Positions 25,517 through 34,235 of a stretch of DNA of 64,000 nucleotides are shown one piece after another; the stretch's first letter is position 1, and each line of letters starts with the position of its first letter. Origin of the DNA: Singulisphaera sp. GP187 (GTDB taxonomy: Bacteria > Planctomycetota > Planctomycetia > Isosphaerales > Isosphaeraceae); NCBI RefSeq assembly GCF_900129635.1, contig NZ_FSRB01000001.1, forward strand, positions 4,987,501-5,051,500, read 5' to 3'. Position numbers and translations under genes: made by a program. The notes under the pieces were generated by a model, which was not told the origin of the DNA, ran no database searches, and saw nothing but the letters and a program-made list of their open reading frames with translations.

Positions 25517-25710
25517 GCGATGCTCCTTGAGGGAAGACCCGAGTCATTGATTCCGCTCCACGACGCGGAGCGTGGCTTTCCGGACCGCGAAACTATCATT
25601 GCCGGAGGAGACGAGATAGAGGGTGGTCCCGTCCCCGCTCCGTCCGGCTCAAGCCCCTCGGTCGTGTTCGGAACGCCACTCGGATGCGAGCCACTCGAAG
25701 GTGAACCGCT

Positions 25711-26115
25711 TTAGACCGCCCCCTGGGGGATGATCTCCACCGCCATCCAGGCCCGGGCGCGGGCACGGTGCTCGTCGGTGATGTGCGCCGAGACGGCCGT
25801 CAAGGCGGCGGCCAGGACACCGGCGTCGTCGCTGAAGCCGGCCAGCGGCAGGAAGTCGGGGATGGCGTCCAGGGGGAGGATGAAGTAGGCCAAGGCCGCT
25901 CCGACAATCCCCTTGACCCAGAGCGGGGTCTTGGGGTCGAGCAGGCAGAAGTAGAGCGCCACGGTCTCGTGCGCCAGGGGCAGCCGGTTCAACGACCGCT
26001 TGGCCTTGGCCAGGAACCCCTCGCGAACCACGTGCTCGTTCCTCGCCTCATCGTGCCCCACATAGTCCTCGGGGCGCACCCCCTTCTTGAACGGGATCAA
26101 CCAGCGATTTTCCAT
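25711..26115 (-). CDS. YkvA-like DUF1232 membrane protein
   Basis: 134 aa. The core LYFCLLDPKTPLWVKGIVGA and ALAYFILPLDAIPDFLPLAG defines DUF1232: a helical segment with the conserved IPLDxIPDF-type pattern (here LPLDAIPDF). These are small membrane-associated proteins of unknown function; B. subtilis YkvA is the name-giver. It stands alone between the oxidoreductase (same strand, 195 bp away) and the divergent glycosyltransferase. Confidence 0.85.
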   Translation of the reverse strand: MENRWLIPFKKGVRPEDYVGHDEARNEHVVREGFLAKAKRSLNRLPLAHETVALYFCLLDPKTPLWVKGIVGAALAYFILPLDAIPDFLPLAGFSDDAGVLAAALTAVSAHITDEHRARARAWMAVEIIPQGAV

Positions 26116-26270
26116 GACATTCGCTCCGGTTCTCGCGCCATGATGGTGTCCATCACGCTCATCCGCTGTGGAATTGTAGGAGCCCGCCTCGTGTTTTTTC
26201 GTTTCCGCAGTGGTGTTTGTTCGCTCGGGTGTCGGCTTGATTCTCCGTCTCGGCTAAAAACCCCACAGAC

Positions 26271-26300
26271 TTGACTCTTTTGCCTCGACTTGACTATAAA
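26271..26300 (+). promoter_or_regulatory. Sigma70-like promoter of the glycosyltransferase genes
   Basis: TTGACT (26271-26276), 18-bp spacer, TATAAA (26295-26300), about 60 bp before the GT2 start. The AT-rich block contrasts with the GC-rich surroundings. Confidence 0.6.
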
Positions 26301-26360
26301 TAACTGCGGCGCGAAGGAGTACCAAGTTGCGTTTCCCGATTGCTCAAGGATGGGCTGACT

Positions 26361-27176
26361 ATGATCGCCTCCCACCGCATTCCTGCTCAGGCTTCCACTC
26401 CGTCTTCAATCCCGAAACGCCTGCTGGTTTCGCTCGCGACCTATAACGAAGTGGATAACTTGGTCCCGCTCGCCGAAGCGATCCGCGAGTATGCGCCCCA
26501 GGCGACTCTCCTGATCATCGACGACAATTCGCCCGACGGCACCGGCAGGATTGCCGACGAGTTGCGAGCGAGCCAGCCCGAGCGGATCCACGTCATCCAC
26601 CGCCCGAAGAAGCTCGGGTTGGGGACGGCGACCTTGGCCGCCATGCAATTCGCCATCGAGAACGGGTACGACTATCTCCTGAACCTCGATGCCGATTTCA
26701 GCCACCCACCCCGGTTCATCCCGTCGCTCTTGGCCGGCATGAGCGAGAACGACGTCATGATCGGGTCGCGCTACGTCGCGGGGGGCGGGGTCGAAGGTGA
26801 GTTCGGACTCAAGCGGAAGCTGATGAGCGCGGGGATCAACTGGTATGCCCGGCTCTTGCTCGGGCTCCAGTCCAAAGACAACAGCGGCGCCTTCCGTTGC
26901 TACCGCGTCTCGACCCTCGCCCAGCTCGATCTCAGCCGGGTGCGGTCGCGCGGATACTCCTTCATGGAGGAGATCCTGTTCTGGTGCCGGCAAGCTGGCG
27001 GCCGAATCGGCGAGACTCCCATCTTGTTCGAAAATCGCCGCTCGGGCGTCTCGAAGATCAATAAGCTCGAGGTTGTCGCGGCACTTCGGATCATCCTCCA
27101 GCTTGGCTTCGACCGCTGCTTGGGAAGGGTGGGAACCCGGAACTCCGCGTCGCTGCTCTCCGGCTCCCAATCCTAA
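26361..27176 (+). CDS. Polyprenyl-phosphate mannose/glucose synthase (GT2)
   Basis: 271 aa. KRLLVSLATYNEVDNLVPLA, LLIIDDNSPDGTGRIADELR and NLDADFSHPPRFIPSLLAGM (DxD metal site) identify a GT2 enzyme of the dolichol-phosphate mannose synthase type; GSRYVAGGGVEGEFGLKRKL and DNSGAFRCYR are further signatures. It transfers a hexose from a nucleotide sugar to undecaprenyl phosphate at the inner face of the membrane. The ATG at 26361 lies after AAGGA. The downstream GT-C-like membrane protein, 33 bp away, could use the product as donor. Confidence 0.9.
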   Translation: MIASHRIPAQASTPSSIPKRLLVSLATYNEVDNLVPLAEAIREYAPQATLLIIDDNSPDGTGRIADELRASQPERIHVIHRPKKLGLGTATLAAMQFAIENGYDYLLNLDADFSHPPRFIPSLLAGMSENDVMIGSRYVAGGGVEGEFGLKRKLMSAGINWYARLLLGLQSKDNSGAFRCYRVSTLAQLDLSRVRSRGYSFMEEILFWCRQAGGRIGETPILFENRRSGVSKINKLEVVAALRIILQLGFDRCLGRVGTRNSASLLSGSQS

Positions 27177-27209
27177 ATTGCATCCATGAATCGAGTGAGA
27201 GAGGCTTGA

Positions 27210-28769
27210 ATGTCGGATCATTCCAGGGGATCCAACGACGCTTTTCCGTGGAAGCGTTGGCTCTGCCTCGCCCCTCTCTTTGGGGCGGCTGCACTGATCT
27301 GCCTCATCAACGCCATGAATCTCCAGCGCCTGGTGCGTGCCGAAGCGCCACGAAACCCATGGGAAGCCACGGAGATCCTCGAGTCCTGGCGGGCCATCAA
27401 AGGAATGCCCGTCTACGAGATGTCTTCGGATGGACACTCGACACACGTGTATGGGGCATTAGCCTTGTATGCGCAAGGCGAGGTCTTCCGCTGGGTTGGG
27501 CCCAATAATATCGCGGGCCGGCTCATATCCTTGATCTCGGCTCTGGTCACAGTGACCCTCTTGGCGGTGACCATGAGGGGGGACCGTCCCAAGTGGACCA
27601 TCGTGTTGTCGTGGGCGATCATTCTCGGGGTGAACTTCCGCTCGTTCCACTATTTCGCTGAGAACCGGCCCGACATGACGGCCCTGATGTTTGCGGCCAT
27701 GGGCGTCCTGGCGATCGGCCATGGCCAGGAGACCCGCCGCTGGCAACTTGTCGTGCTCGGTTCCGCGTTCATCGTGACGGGATTCTTCTTCAAGCAGACC
27801 GCGGCGACCTTTGCGGTCGTACCGCCGATCGCCCTGATCTTGCGCGGGCGAAGGCCGACCCTCTCGGAATGCCTCCTGGCGATCCTTCCGTTCGCCGTGA
27901 TGCTCGGGGTGATCTTCAGCCTGAAAATCTTCTCGCCGGCGGTCTATTACTACATGATGGTGATCCCGAAAAAGTTCGGGCTCCGCTGGCTCCCCGCCGT
28001 GCGGAACGGTTGGGAATTGCTCCTGGATACGCCGCTCTTCCTCGTCCTGCTCGGCGAGATGCTGATGTTCGACGCGGCCTCGTTCCGCAAAGATCCGCGT
28101 CTGCCCTGGCTTGCGGCCGTGCTCGTGGTCTCGATCCCGTTTGCGGCGATCTCGTCCGCGAAGGCGGGGGGGGTCGCCAATAGCCTCTTGCCGGCCCTCT
28201 TCCCGCTGATGGCCTTCTGCGCCCTCCGATTACCAAGGCTTTTGAATTTCCTGAACAGCAACGCCACGGCGGGCCTACCATCGCGTTTGATGCTCGGAGT
28301 CTTCGTGGCCTTGCTCATGATGCTGACGGCCTTCCCGCGACTGTCGACCCGGCAACCGTTGCTCATCGCCAGATCCAATCATGATCAGGCCTATTGGAAG
28401 GTCGTTGATCTCGTCAAGCGACTTCCCGGCAAGGTGATCTGTCCCGAGGACCCGACGATTCCGTTCTATGCGGTCGGCTACCTGGGACTCAACATCTTCT
28501 CCGAGTACGACACCCATCTCGTCAATGGTGTCTATCCCGTCACTCCGCCGGACCATGTCCGGAAGGAGCTACTCGAGGCGGATTACCTCATCGACGTCAG
28601 CGACTCCACCCAAAACCTCCTCAAAGACGCCAACCTCGAATCGCTGGGGTTCGAACCGATCATGGCCAATGAGGCCTGGTTGGAATCCGCGGATTACAAG
28701 GTCTGGAAGCGAACGCCGATTTCCGTCGGGGGCCTTTCTCCGAAACCGGCCCGTACTTCCGGAATGTAA
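27210..28769 (+). CDS. Polytopic GT-C (family 39-like) glycosyltransferase
   Basis: 519 aa with about nine to eleven hydrophobic segments. The first loop contains NPWEATEILESWRAIKGMPV, the region that in GT39/PMT-like enzymes holds the catalytic acidic residue. The C-terminal ~120 residues (QAYWKVVDLVKRLPGKVICP ... YDTHLVNGVYPV) form an extracytoplasmic domain. Such enzymes glycosylate lipids or proteins from polyprenyl-phosphate sugars. It is 33 bp downstream of the GT2 gene, matching a donor-synthase/transferase pair. The exact family assignment is by topology and the acidic loop, hence moderate confidence. Confidence 0.72.
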   Translation: MSDHSRGSNDAFPWKRWLCLAPLFGAAALICLINAMNLQRLVRAEAPRNPWEATEILESWRAIKGMPVYEMSSDGHSTHVYGALALYAQGEVFRWVGPNNIAGRLISLISALVTVTLLAVTMRGDRPKWTIVLSWAIILGVNFRSFHYFAENRPDMTALMFAAMGVLAIGHGQETRRWQLVVLGSAFIVTGFFFKQTAATFAVVPPIALILRGRRPTLSECLLAILPFAVMLGVIFSLKIFSPAVYYYMMVIPKKFGLRWLPAVRNGWELLLDTPLFLVLLGEMLMFDAASFRKDPRLPWLAAVLVVSIPFAAISSAKAGGVANSLLPALFPLMAFCALRLPRLLNFLNSNATAGLPSRLMLGVFVALLMMLTAFPRLSTRQPLLIARSNHDQAYWKVVDLVKRLPGKVICPEDPTIPFYAVGYLGLNIFSEYDTHLVNGVYPVTPPDHVRKELLEADYLIDVSDSTQNLLKDANLESLGFEPIMANEAWLESADYKVWKRTPISVGGLSPKPARTSGM

Positions 28770-28802
28770 ATGGGGCAGGCCCGGAGCGAGGCAGAACGGA
28801 GC

Positions 28803-28853
28803 AGCGACCGTCAAGATCGAGCCAGTCGTTGGCTCGATCTTGACGGTCGCTGC
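28803..28853. terminator. Perfect 23-bp stem hairpin between convergent genes
   Basis: CAGCGACCGTCAAGATCGAG (start of the left arm) pairs fully with the right arm at 28831-28853 around the 5-nt loop GTCGT. It lies 33 bp after the glycosyltransferase stop and 35 bp before the end of the convergent aldo/keto reductase gene, so it can terminate both. There is no T-run on either side. Confidence 0.75.
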
Positions 28854-28888
28854 GTTGGGGCCTGCGAAATGGGGTTCACTGCCAGGCG

Positions 28889-29800
28889 TCAGGCTTTTTG
28901 GGCGACGAACGCGAGGGCGTCGGCGGTGCGGGTCAGGAGGTCGTCGATCTGGGCGGTCGACTCGAGGCCGATGATGAAGGCGTTGACGGTGCCCAGGCCA
29001 AGGACGAAGCGGAGCGAGGCGTCCCGGCGCTCGGCTTCTTTCATCGCCCCTTCGCCGAAGATCTTCATGCCAACGACCCCTTTGCCGGCGAGGTGCATCT
29101 CTTCGAGCTGCGAGACGACCTCGTCGGGCCGCTTGTCGTCCATGATCAGACCTTCGGGGTTGATCCGCGCCAGGTCGATCTCGACGAACGGGTCCTTGGC
29201 GGCCGTGCGGAGCGGGTCCATGCCGTGGCAGCTCGTGCCGTGGGCGCGGATGATCTTCTGCTCCTTGGCCTCGCGGAGGTAGTCCATCGACCCCTTGTTC
29301 TCGGCGGGCCAGCCCTTCTTGGTCATGCAGTGGAGCAGGACAATGTCGATGTAGTCGACCCCGAGTTCCATCCGGTAACGTTCGAGGTGACTCCGGCAGT
29401 CGGGGACCTGGGTCGCGTGGGTCTTGGTCTGGATGACGTACGACTCGCGAGGGACCCCCTTGAGCGCTTCGCGGAGATAGACGTGCGAGCCGTACTGGTC
29501 GGCGACGTCAAAGAAGCAGATGCCGCGGTCGAGGGCATGGCGGACGACCTTGGTGAATTCCTTGACCCCGAGTTTGGTCTGATTGCTCGCCTGGCCGTTG
29601 CCATGGCTGCCCGTGCCCATGCCGATGAGCGAGACCTGGACGCCGGACTTGCCCAGCGTCACCTTATCGGTCGGGCTCTTGGGGAGGTTCGCCCGGGCGG
29701 CCCGGGCCGTCGTGGTTGTGGCAGTCGCGGTCGCGGCGGCCAGGGCGGTGGTCGCCACGGTCGTCCGGGCGAGGAAGTCACGGCGGTTCAGGGGAGTCAT
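28889..29800 (-). CDS. Tat-exported aldo/keto reductase
   Basis: 303 aa. NRRDFLARTTVATTALAAAT is a twin-arginine signal. The barrel carries FFDVADQYG (Asp/Tyr), YVIQTKTHAT (Lys) and DIVLLHCMT (His). VSLIGMGTGSHGNGQ starts the family. Unlike the larger aldo/keto reductase at 12958 it lacks the C-terminal cysteine cluster. It is transcribed alone, away from the riboflavin synthase gene. Export before folding is unlikely, so NADP(H) or another cofactor is probably bound before Tat transport; the substrate is unknown. Confidence 0.85.
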   Translation of the reverse strand: MTPLNRRDFLARTTVATTALAAATATATTTTARAARANLPKSPTDKVTLGKSGVQVSLIGMGTGSHGNGQASNQTKLGVKEFTKVVRHALDRGICFFDVADQYGSHVYLREALKGVPRESYVIQTKTHATQVPDCRSHLERYRMELGVDYIDIVLLHCMTKKGWPAENKGSMDYLREAKEQKIIRAHGTSCHGMDPLRTAAKDPFVEIDLARINPEGLIMDDKRPDEVVSQLEEMHLAGKGVVGMKIFGEGAMKEAERRDASLRFVLGLGTVNAFIIGLESTAQIDDLLTRTADALAFVAQKA

Positions 29801-30060
29801 GGCACTCGATCTCCGGTGTCCAGGTTTCGGACCGAGAGGAAGACGGGCCGCTCGACCGATTGGGACGGCCGAGGCTTTGGCCTGATTCTAACGTTCGCGT
29901 GACTGTGCTACCATAACCTGGAACGGGAGGAGCGTCGCTCGGCTCGGGACGATCGCGCCAGGGCGATCCCGCCCGAGGAGACGGGGCGGGAATGGAGCGC
30001 TCGCCGATCACCCGCTCGCATGAGGTTCGGCCCATGTTTCCAGGTCAGGAGAGGATGATT

Positions 30061-30651
30061 GTGTTCACAGGTCTGGTCGAGGTTCTCGGTTCCATCGAAC
30101 GCGTGGATGAAGAAGGGCCGGGGCGGCGCCTGACGCTGGCCTGGCCCGGGCTGGTCGAGCCGCTGGCTCTGGGGGAGAGCGTGGCGGTCAACGGCTGTTG
30201 CCTGACGGTCGTCGCGGCCGAGGGGGAACGGTTCGTCATGCAGGCCGGTCCCGAGACGTTGCTCCGGACCAACCTGGGAGCGGCGGGTCCGGGCGATCGG
30301 GTCAACCTGGAACGCTCGCTCCGGGCCGGTGACCGACTCGGGGGCCACTTCGTCCAGGGGCACATCGACACGACGGCCGTGCTTCGCGAGCGCAGGACCG
30401 AAGGAGAGTGGGAGTTCCTCGCCTTCGGGATCGACCCGAGCTGGACGTCCTTGATGGTTCCCAAAGGCTCGATCGCGGTCGACGGCGTGAGCCTGACCTT
30501 GGTGGGCGTCGAACCCGACGGCTTTTCGGTCATGCTCATCCCGCACACGCTGGCCGTGACCACCCTGGGGGGCGTGCGGGTGGGAGGCCGTGTGAATATC
30601 GAGACCGACATGATCGCCAGACATGTTGCGAAACTGATGGCCGTCGGTTGA
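30061..30651 (+). CDS. ribE: Riboflavin synthase, alpha subunit
   Basis: 196 aa. Two lumazine-binding domains: MFTGLVEVLGSIERVDEEGP to about residue 95, and a repeat from about 96 (GGHFVQGHIDTTAVL) to the end. It dismutates two 6,7-dimethyl-8-ribityllumazine molecules to riboflavin. SVAVNGCCLTVV and SIAVDGVSLTLV are the paired signature motifs. I choose GTG at 30061 because it gives the canonical MFTG start and AGGAGAGG lies just upstream; ATGs at 30034 and 29992 would add unrelated residues. No other rib gene and no FMN riboswitch are seen. Confidence 0.93.
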   Translation: MFTGLVEVLGSIERVDEEGPGRRLTLAWPGLVEPLALGESVAVNGCCLTVVAAEGERFVMQAGPETLLRTNLGAAGPGDRVNLERSLRAGDRLGGHFVQGHIDTTAVLRERRTEGEWEFLAFGIDPSWTSLMVPKGSIAVDGVSLTLVGVEPDGFSVMLIPHTLAVTTLGGVRVGGRVNIETDMIARHVAKLMAVG

Positions 30652-30730
30652 TCGCCCGCGAACACCGACCCACGGAAAACACGGACAATGAATCCGTTGT
30701 CGTGTTTTCCGTGGTGAGATTCCCCACGTT

Positions 30731-32617
30731 TTATTGGGACCGCGGGCGGATTGGCCGGGGTGACGTGAGGCGCGGTCCGGCCGGATGAATGGGTCCGCGG
30801 CGCGGCTTCGGCATCGGCTTTGGGAGGCCATTCTTCGCCTGCTGATCGAGGAGTCTCGTCAGCGCGGGCGTGGCGGGATGCCAGACGAAGTTGGGGCTCG
30901 ACCCGAGCATCAAGTAGACCTGGTTCTGCTTGAAGCCTTGGGACCAGAGGCTACGCTGGGCGTTGACGTAGGCGCTGCGCAGGTCGCCGAACACGGTCAA
31001 CTGGCCGTGTCCGCCCACGAAGACCTTGCTGTCGGCGACCGTCGGCGTGGCGAACTTCACGCCGGAGCCAAGCTGGTCGCGGGCGCCGGACATCTGGCTG
31101 TTGTAGAGCTCATTGGCGACGTTCGAGGCATCGTAGGCGCGGAGGACGGCCGAGGTTTCGCCGTTCTCGAGCACCCAGACGATCCCGCCGATCGTGCCGT
31201 TGGCCGAGATGCTGGGAGTCGAACCGGGATAGGTGAACTTGTTGCTGGAGACGCTCTCGGGGGCGTCGGCGATCTGGCCACCCGCGACCGGGAAAGCCTT
31301 CAGAGAGTCGCCGGGGGCGGCGTAATAGAGCTTGTTGTTGTAGTAGGCCGGGGTGCTGTACGCGCCGAGCCAGAGGTTGCTATCGCTGTTCAGGATCCCG
31401 ATGGTGCCTGCCGCTGTTTTGTGGACGATCTGGTCGGAGTCGGAGTGGAAGCCGCCCAGGTTATCGCGATTGAGGAGGTAGATCGTGCCGTTCTTATCCG
31501 CGGCGACCATCAACGGCAGCGCCCCTCCCGCCTGGTTGGGCAGAAGCACCACGCCCCCTGAGCCGAGGTCCTGGTCCTGGCTGTCGAGGAGCTGCTGGTT
31601 GGAAGGGGAGTAGTAGTCGGCCATTTGCAGCCCGTTACTCCCGGTGACGAGCCTGAGGACGCTGTCGCCGTAGTCCGAGCCTCCGGTGTCGCCACTGAAT
31701 TTGCCGTTGGCCGTCGCCACGTACACATTCCCGGAGCCGTCGGCGGCAGGGCCACCGCCACTCATCCAGATACTCCCCTGGCGGCTGTTGGGCGTGACGC
31801 AGAAGACGCCGACCGGCTGGAGATTGGAGGCGTTGTACGCCATCAGCCAGCCGTGGTACGGGACGTTGTTGAACGAGGCGAACGCGACGTAGAGCACGCC
31901 GTTGTTCAGCAGAAGAGCGGAGCGCTGAAGCTGTTTCGACGCGTTGAACGTCACCGTGTCGCCGCCGTCGCCCGTTCCGGGAACCGTGGCCTGCACGGCC
32001 ACCGGGCCACCGAATTTCTCCTGGCCCGTGGTGATGTCGAGGGCGTGGAGCCTGTGCTCAATGAGCGGTCCCGACGTGGTGTTCACCTTCGTCATCACGT
32101 CGACGTAGAGCGTTCCCGACGCCTTATCGATCACCGGCGTTCCCACGATCCCCAACTCGGTAAAGTTGGTCGTATCGAGGTCCGAGCCGGTGACCGTGGT
32201 GACCCCCGCCGCCGGGTTAATCAGGCTTGTGGCCCAGAGCGGACCGGCGTTGGGGCCCAGGTTGCTGGTCGCGTCGAAGGCGTAGACGCTGCCGTGCGTC
32301 GTCGCGACGTAGACCACGTCATGCAAGGTCCTGTTGATCAAGACCCCCGTGTCGTAGAGGGGCTGAGCGTAGATATCGCCGTCAACCGGGTAGCTGAAGA
32401 GCTTGCCGAACGAGCCGGGGTTCAAGGTGGCCGCGTTGAGAACACCCTCGGACAGATTCTGACCGGTACGGGCATTATCGTTATGATAAGTTAATACGTC
32501 GGTCGCGAGCAACTGGCGGAGCTCGAGTGACTCTGCTCCGGGTCGGAACGCCCGACGGCGCGGCACGGGTCGGTCGCCTTGCAGGCGGCGGGGCAAAGCC
32601 CGGAGAAGCTCCCTCAT
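30731..32617 (-). CDS. LEPR-XLL-like surface protein with PQQ-type beta-propeller
   Basis: 628 aa. The N-terminus has the surface motif AESLELRQLLATDVL. The rest forms repeated four-stranded blades (YAQPLYDTGVLINRTLHDVV, YVATTHGSVYAFDATSN, GTIYLLNRDNLGGF, KVFVGGHGQLTVFGD) of the PQQ-binding-like or YncE type. No catalytic cysteines or calcium-binding Asp pair of true quinoproteins is clear, so it may be a binding protein. It ends with a basic, Pro-rich tail (KPMPKPRRGPIHPAGPR). The start at 32617 follows GGAG; a longer reading to 32659 exists. Likely exported; the anchoring mechanism of this motif is unknown. Confidence 0.8.
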   Translation of the reverse strand: MRELLRALPRRLQGDRPVPRRRAFRPGAESLELRQLLATDVLTYHNDNARTGQNLSEGVLNAATLNPGSFGKLFSYPVDGDIYAQPLYDTGVLINRTLHDVVYVATTHGSVYAFDATSNLGPNAGPLWATSLINPAAGVTTVTGSDLDTTNFTELGIVGTPVIDKASGTLYVDVMTKVNTTSGPLIEHRLHALDITTGQEKFGGPVAVQATVPGTGDGGDTVTFNASKQLQRSALLLNNGVLYVAFASFNNVPYHGWLMAYNASNLQPVGVFCVTPNSRQGSIWMSGGGPAADGSGNVYVATANGKFSGDTGGSDYGDSVLRLVTGSNGLQMADYYSPSNQQLLDSQDQDLGSGGVVLLPNQAGGALPLMVAADKNGTIYLLNRDNLGGFHSDSDQIVHKTAAGTIGILNSDSNLWLGAYSTPAYYNNKLYYAAPGDSLKAFPVAGGQIADAPESVSSNKFTYPGSTPSISANGTIGGIVWVLENGETSAVLRAYDASNVANELYNSQMSGARDQLGSGVKFATPTVADSKVFVGGHGQLTVFGDLRSAYVNAQRSLWSQGFKQNQVYLMLGSSPNFVWHPATPALTRLLDQQAKNGLPKPMPKPRRGPIHPAGPRLTSPRPIRPRSQ

Positions 32618-33151
32618 CTCACGGCTCCGAGAGAAGCGACCAGTGGGTCGGTGGACCACACCACAGCGTCATCGACCAAGCAAGGTTCGACCCTACGCGC
32701 CACGCTCGGATGGCTCGAAGACAGGACGCTGAGCCGACCCTCGTTCCTCCGAACGAATCCGCGCAAGTCTCCCTACCTGTGACTGATGTCGGTTCCCTGC
32801 GCACCCCGGCTTCACGTCGTCTCGGGTCTTTTCTTGACCTGAAGCCCGCAAATTCCCTATTTTCCGTGCCTGCCGATCTGTCGATCCTGCCGATCTGTCG
32901 ATCCCGGGACGTTGCCACCCGACTCAGCCGGACGGGAGACACCGGGACGCTCGGCCTGAGCGCGGTTTCCACCGTGGTTCACATTTCCTTGGGGTTGATT
33001 TCCCTGGGACCGTGTGCGGACCCGCCCGCGGTCCCAGGATCGGCCAGGAAAGGCAAGCCCAATGGGGCCGTTGCTTCCAGAGATGCAGGGTAAATCCCTC
33101 GGGGCGGTTGGCCGGTCGCCCTGGCCGCTTGCTCGCGGCAACGCACTCGGC
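32618..33151. other. Intergenic stretch with a tandem 17-bp duplication
   Basis: Upstream of the propeller gene and downstream of the WD40 gene (both minus strand). It includes a tandem 17-bp repeat at 32869-32902 and a partial GGGACC...CCGCGGTCCCAGG repeat at 33008-33036. No gene is supported. Confidence 0.5.
32869..32902 (+). repeat. Tandem duplication of CCTGCCGATCTGTCGAT
   Basis: Two exact, adjacent 17-bp copies at 32869-32885 and 32886-32902 in a gene-free stretch upstream of the PQQ-like propeller gene. Confidence 0.8.
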
Positions 33152-34177
33152 TCAGGCCGTTTTGGCGGCGAGGCGGGTGATTCGGACGTGGCCGTCGTGG
33201 TGGGCCGAGGCAATTCGGAGGCCGTCGGGATGGACGTCCATGTCCCTGAGGATGTTGGGCAGGCCAAACCGGTGGTAGTCCTTGTCGGCGTCGGTCTTCC
33301 AGAAGAGCAGCAGGCCGCCGTTGCTCCCCCCGCAGGCCCCCAGGAGGCTGCCGTCGGCCAGGAAGTGCAATCGCCAGATCACGCCCCCGGTGATGCCGTC
33401 CGCCAGAAGGGTTCGCACATTCTTGCGGCTTTCCCCTTCAAACAGGATCGCGATCGGCTCGTGAACGGCCCCCAGCGGGTTGGTGGCTTTGTGAAGCCCT
33501 CCCGCGGCCACGAACTTGCCGTCGGGCGTGATGGCCAGCCCGCGGATCCCCCCGAAATCGACTTGCTGGCCCGCTTCGTACGTGTGCAGCGGCTTGGCGT
33601 CGAACGCCCCGGCGAGGTTGCCCGAGGCGAGATCCCACTGCTTGACCGCGCCGAGCAGGTCGCCGCTCAGGATCGTTTTCCCGTTCGGGTGGAAACCCAA
33701 CGAGTAGACGTGCCCCGTGTGCCCCGCCAGCTCGCGGACCAGCTTGCCCGTCGCCGCCTCCCAGATCCGAACCATCTTATCATTGCCGCCCGAAGCCAGC
33801 AGACTGCCGTCGGGACTGACGCTCAGCGCCCGGATCCAGCCCTGATGGGCTTCGATCTTCCGGATCGGCTGAGGGGCACTCGACGCCGTCTCCCAGGCCG
33901 TGATCCGCCCATCGCCACCGCCGCTGAAGGTCGTCACCCCGTCGGCGGTGAACGCGAACGAGAAGACCCACGACTCATGACCGCCGGGAAAGAGCAAGCG
34001 CTTGCCGTCGGCCAGGTCGAACCGTTGCACCGTGGAACTCTCGAGCCCGCAGAACACGAATCGGCCCTTGGGCTCGAACCGGCAACTCACCACCGGCCTC
34101 TCGGTGGGCCACTGGGCGGCGACATGAGCGAGCTTGGGATCAAACCCGGCGGGAACGGTAGCGGCCTGGGCATTCAT
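33152..34177 (-). CDS. WD40-repeat protein of a DUF1501 operon
   Basis: 341 aa made of about six to seven WD40-type repeats, recognisable in AHQGWIRALSVSPDGSLLAS, MVRIWEAATGKLVRELAGHT, HVYSLGFHPNGKTILSGD and AVKQWDLASGNLAG. No signal peptide is clear at the N-terminus (MNAQAATVPAGFDPKLAHVA), so it may be cytoplasmic. It is the last gene of the operon DUF1549/DUF1553 - DUF1501 - WD40, with a gap of 58 bp. The propeller is probably a protein-interaction scaffold; the partner is unknown. Confidence 0.88.
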   Translation of the reverse strand: MNAQAATVPAGFDPKLAHVAAQWPTERPVVSCRFEPKGRFVFCGLESSTVQRFDLADGKRLLFPGGHESWVFSFAFTADGVTTFSGGGDGRITAWETASSAPQPIRKIEAHQGWIRALSVSPDGSLLASGGNDKMVRIWEAATGKLVRELAGHTGHVYSLGFHPNGKTILSGDLLGAVKQWDLASGNLAGAFDAKPLHTYEAGQQVDFGGIRGLAITPDGKFVAAGGLHKATNPLGAVHEPIAILFEGESRKNVRTLLADGITGGVIWRLHFLADGSLLGACGGSNGGLLLFWKTDADKDYHRFGLPNILRDMDVHPDGLRIASAHHDGHVRITRLAAKTA

Positions 34178-34235
34178 AACGGCACCTTTTCACTTCATCA
34201 TTCGCCTGAACTCGATACAACCACTCAACCGTCGA

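Noticed and set aside
30001..30060. FMN riboswitch upstream of riboflavin synthase
   Set aside because: The upstream region is too short and lacks the conserved RFN elements; no such structure could be recognised.
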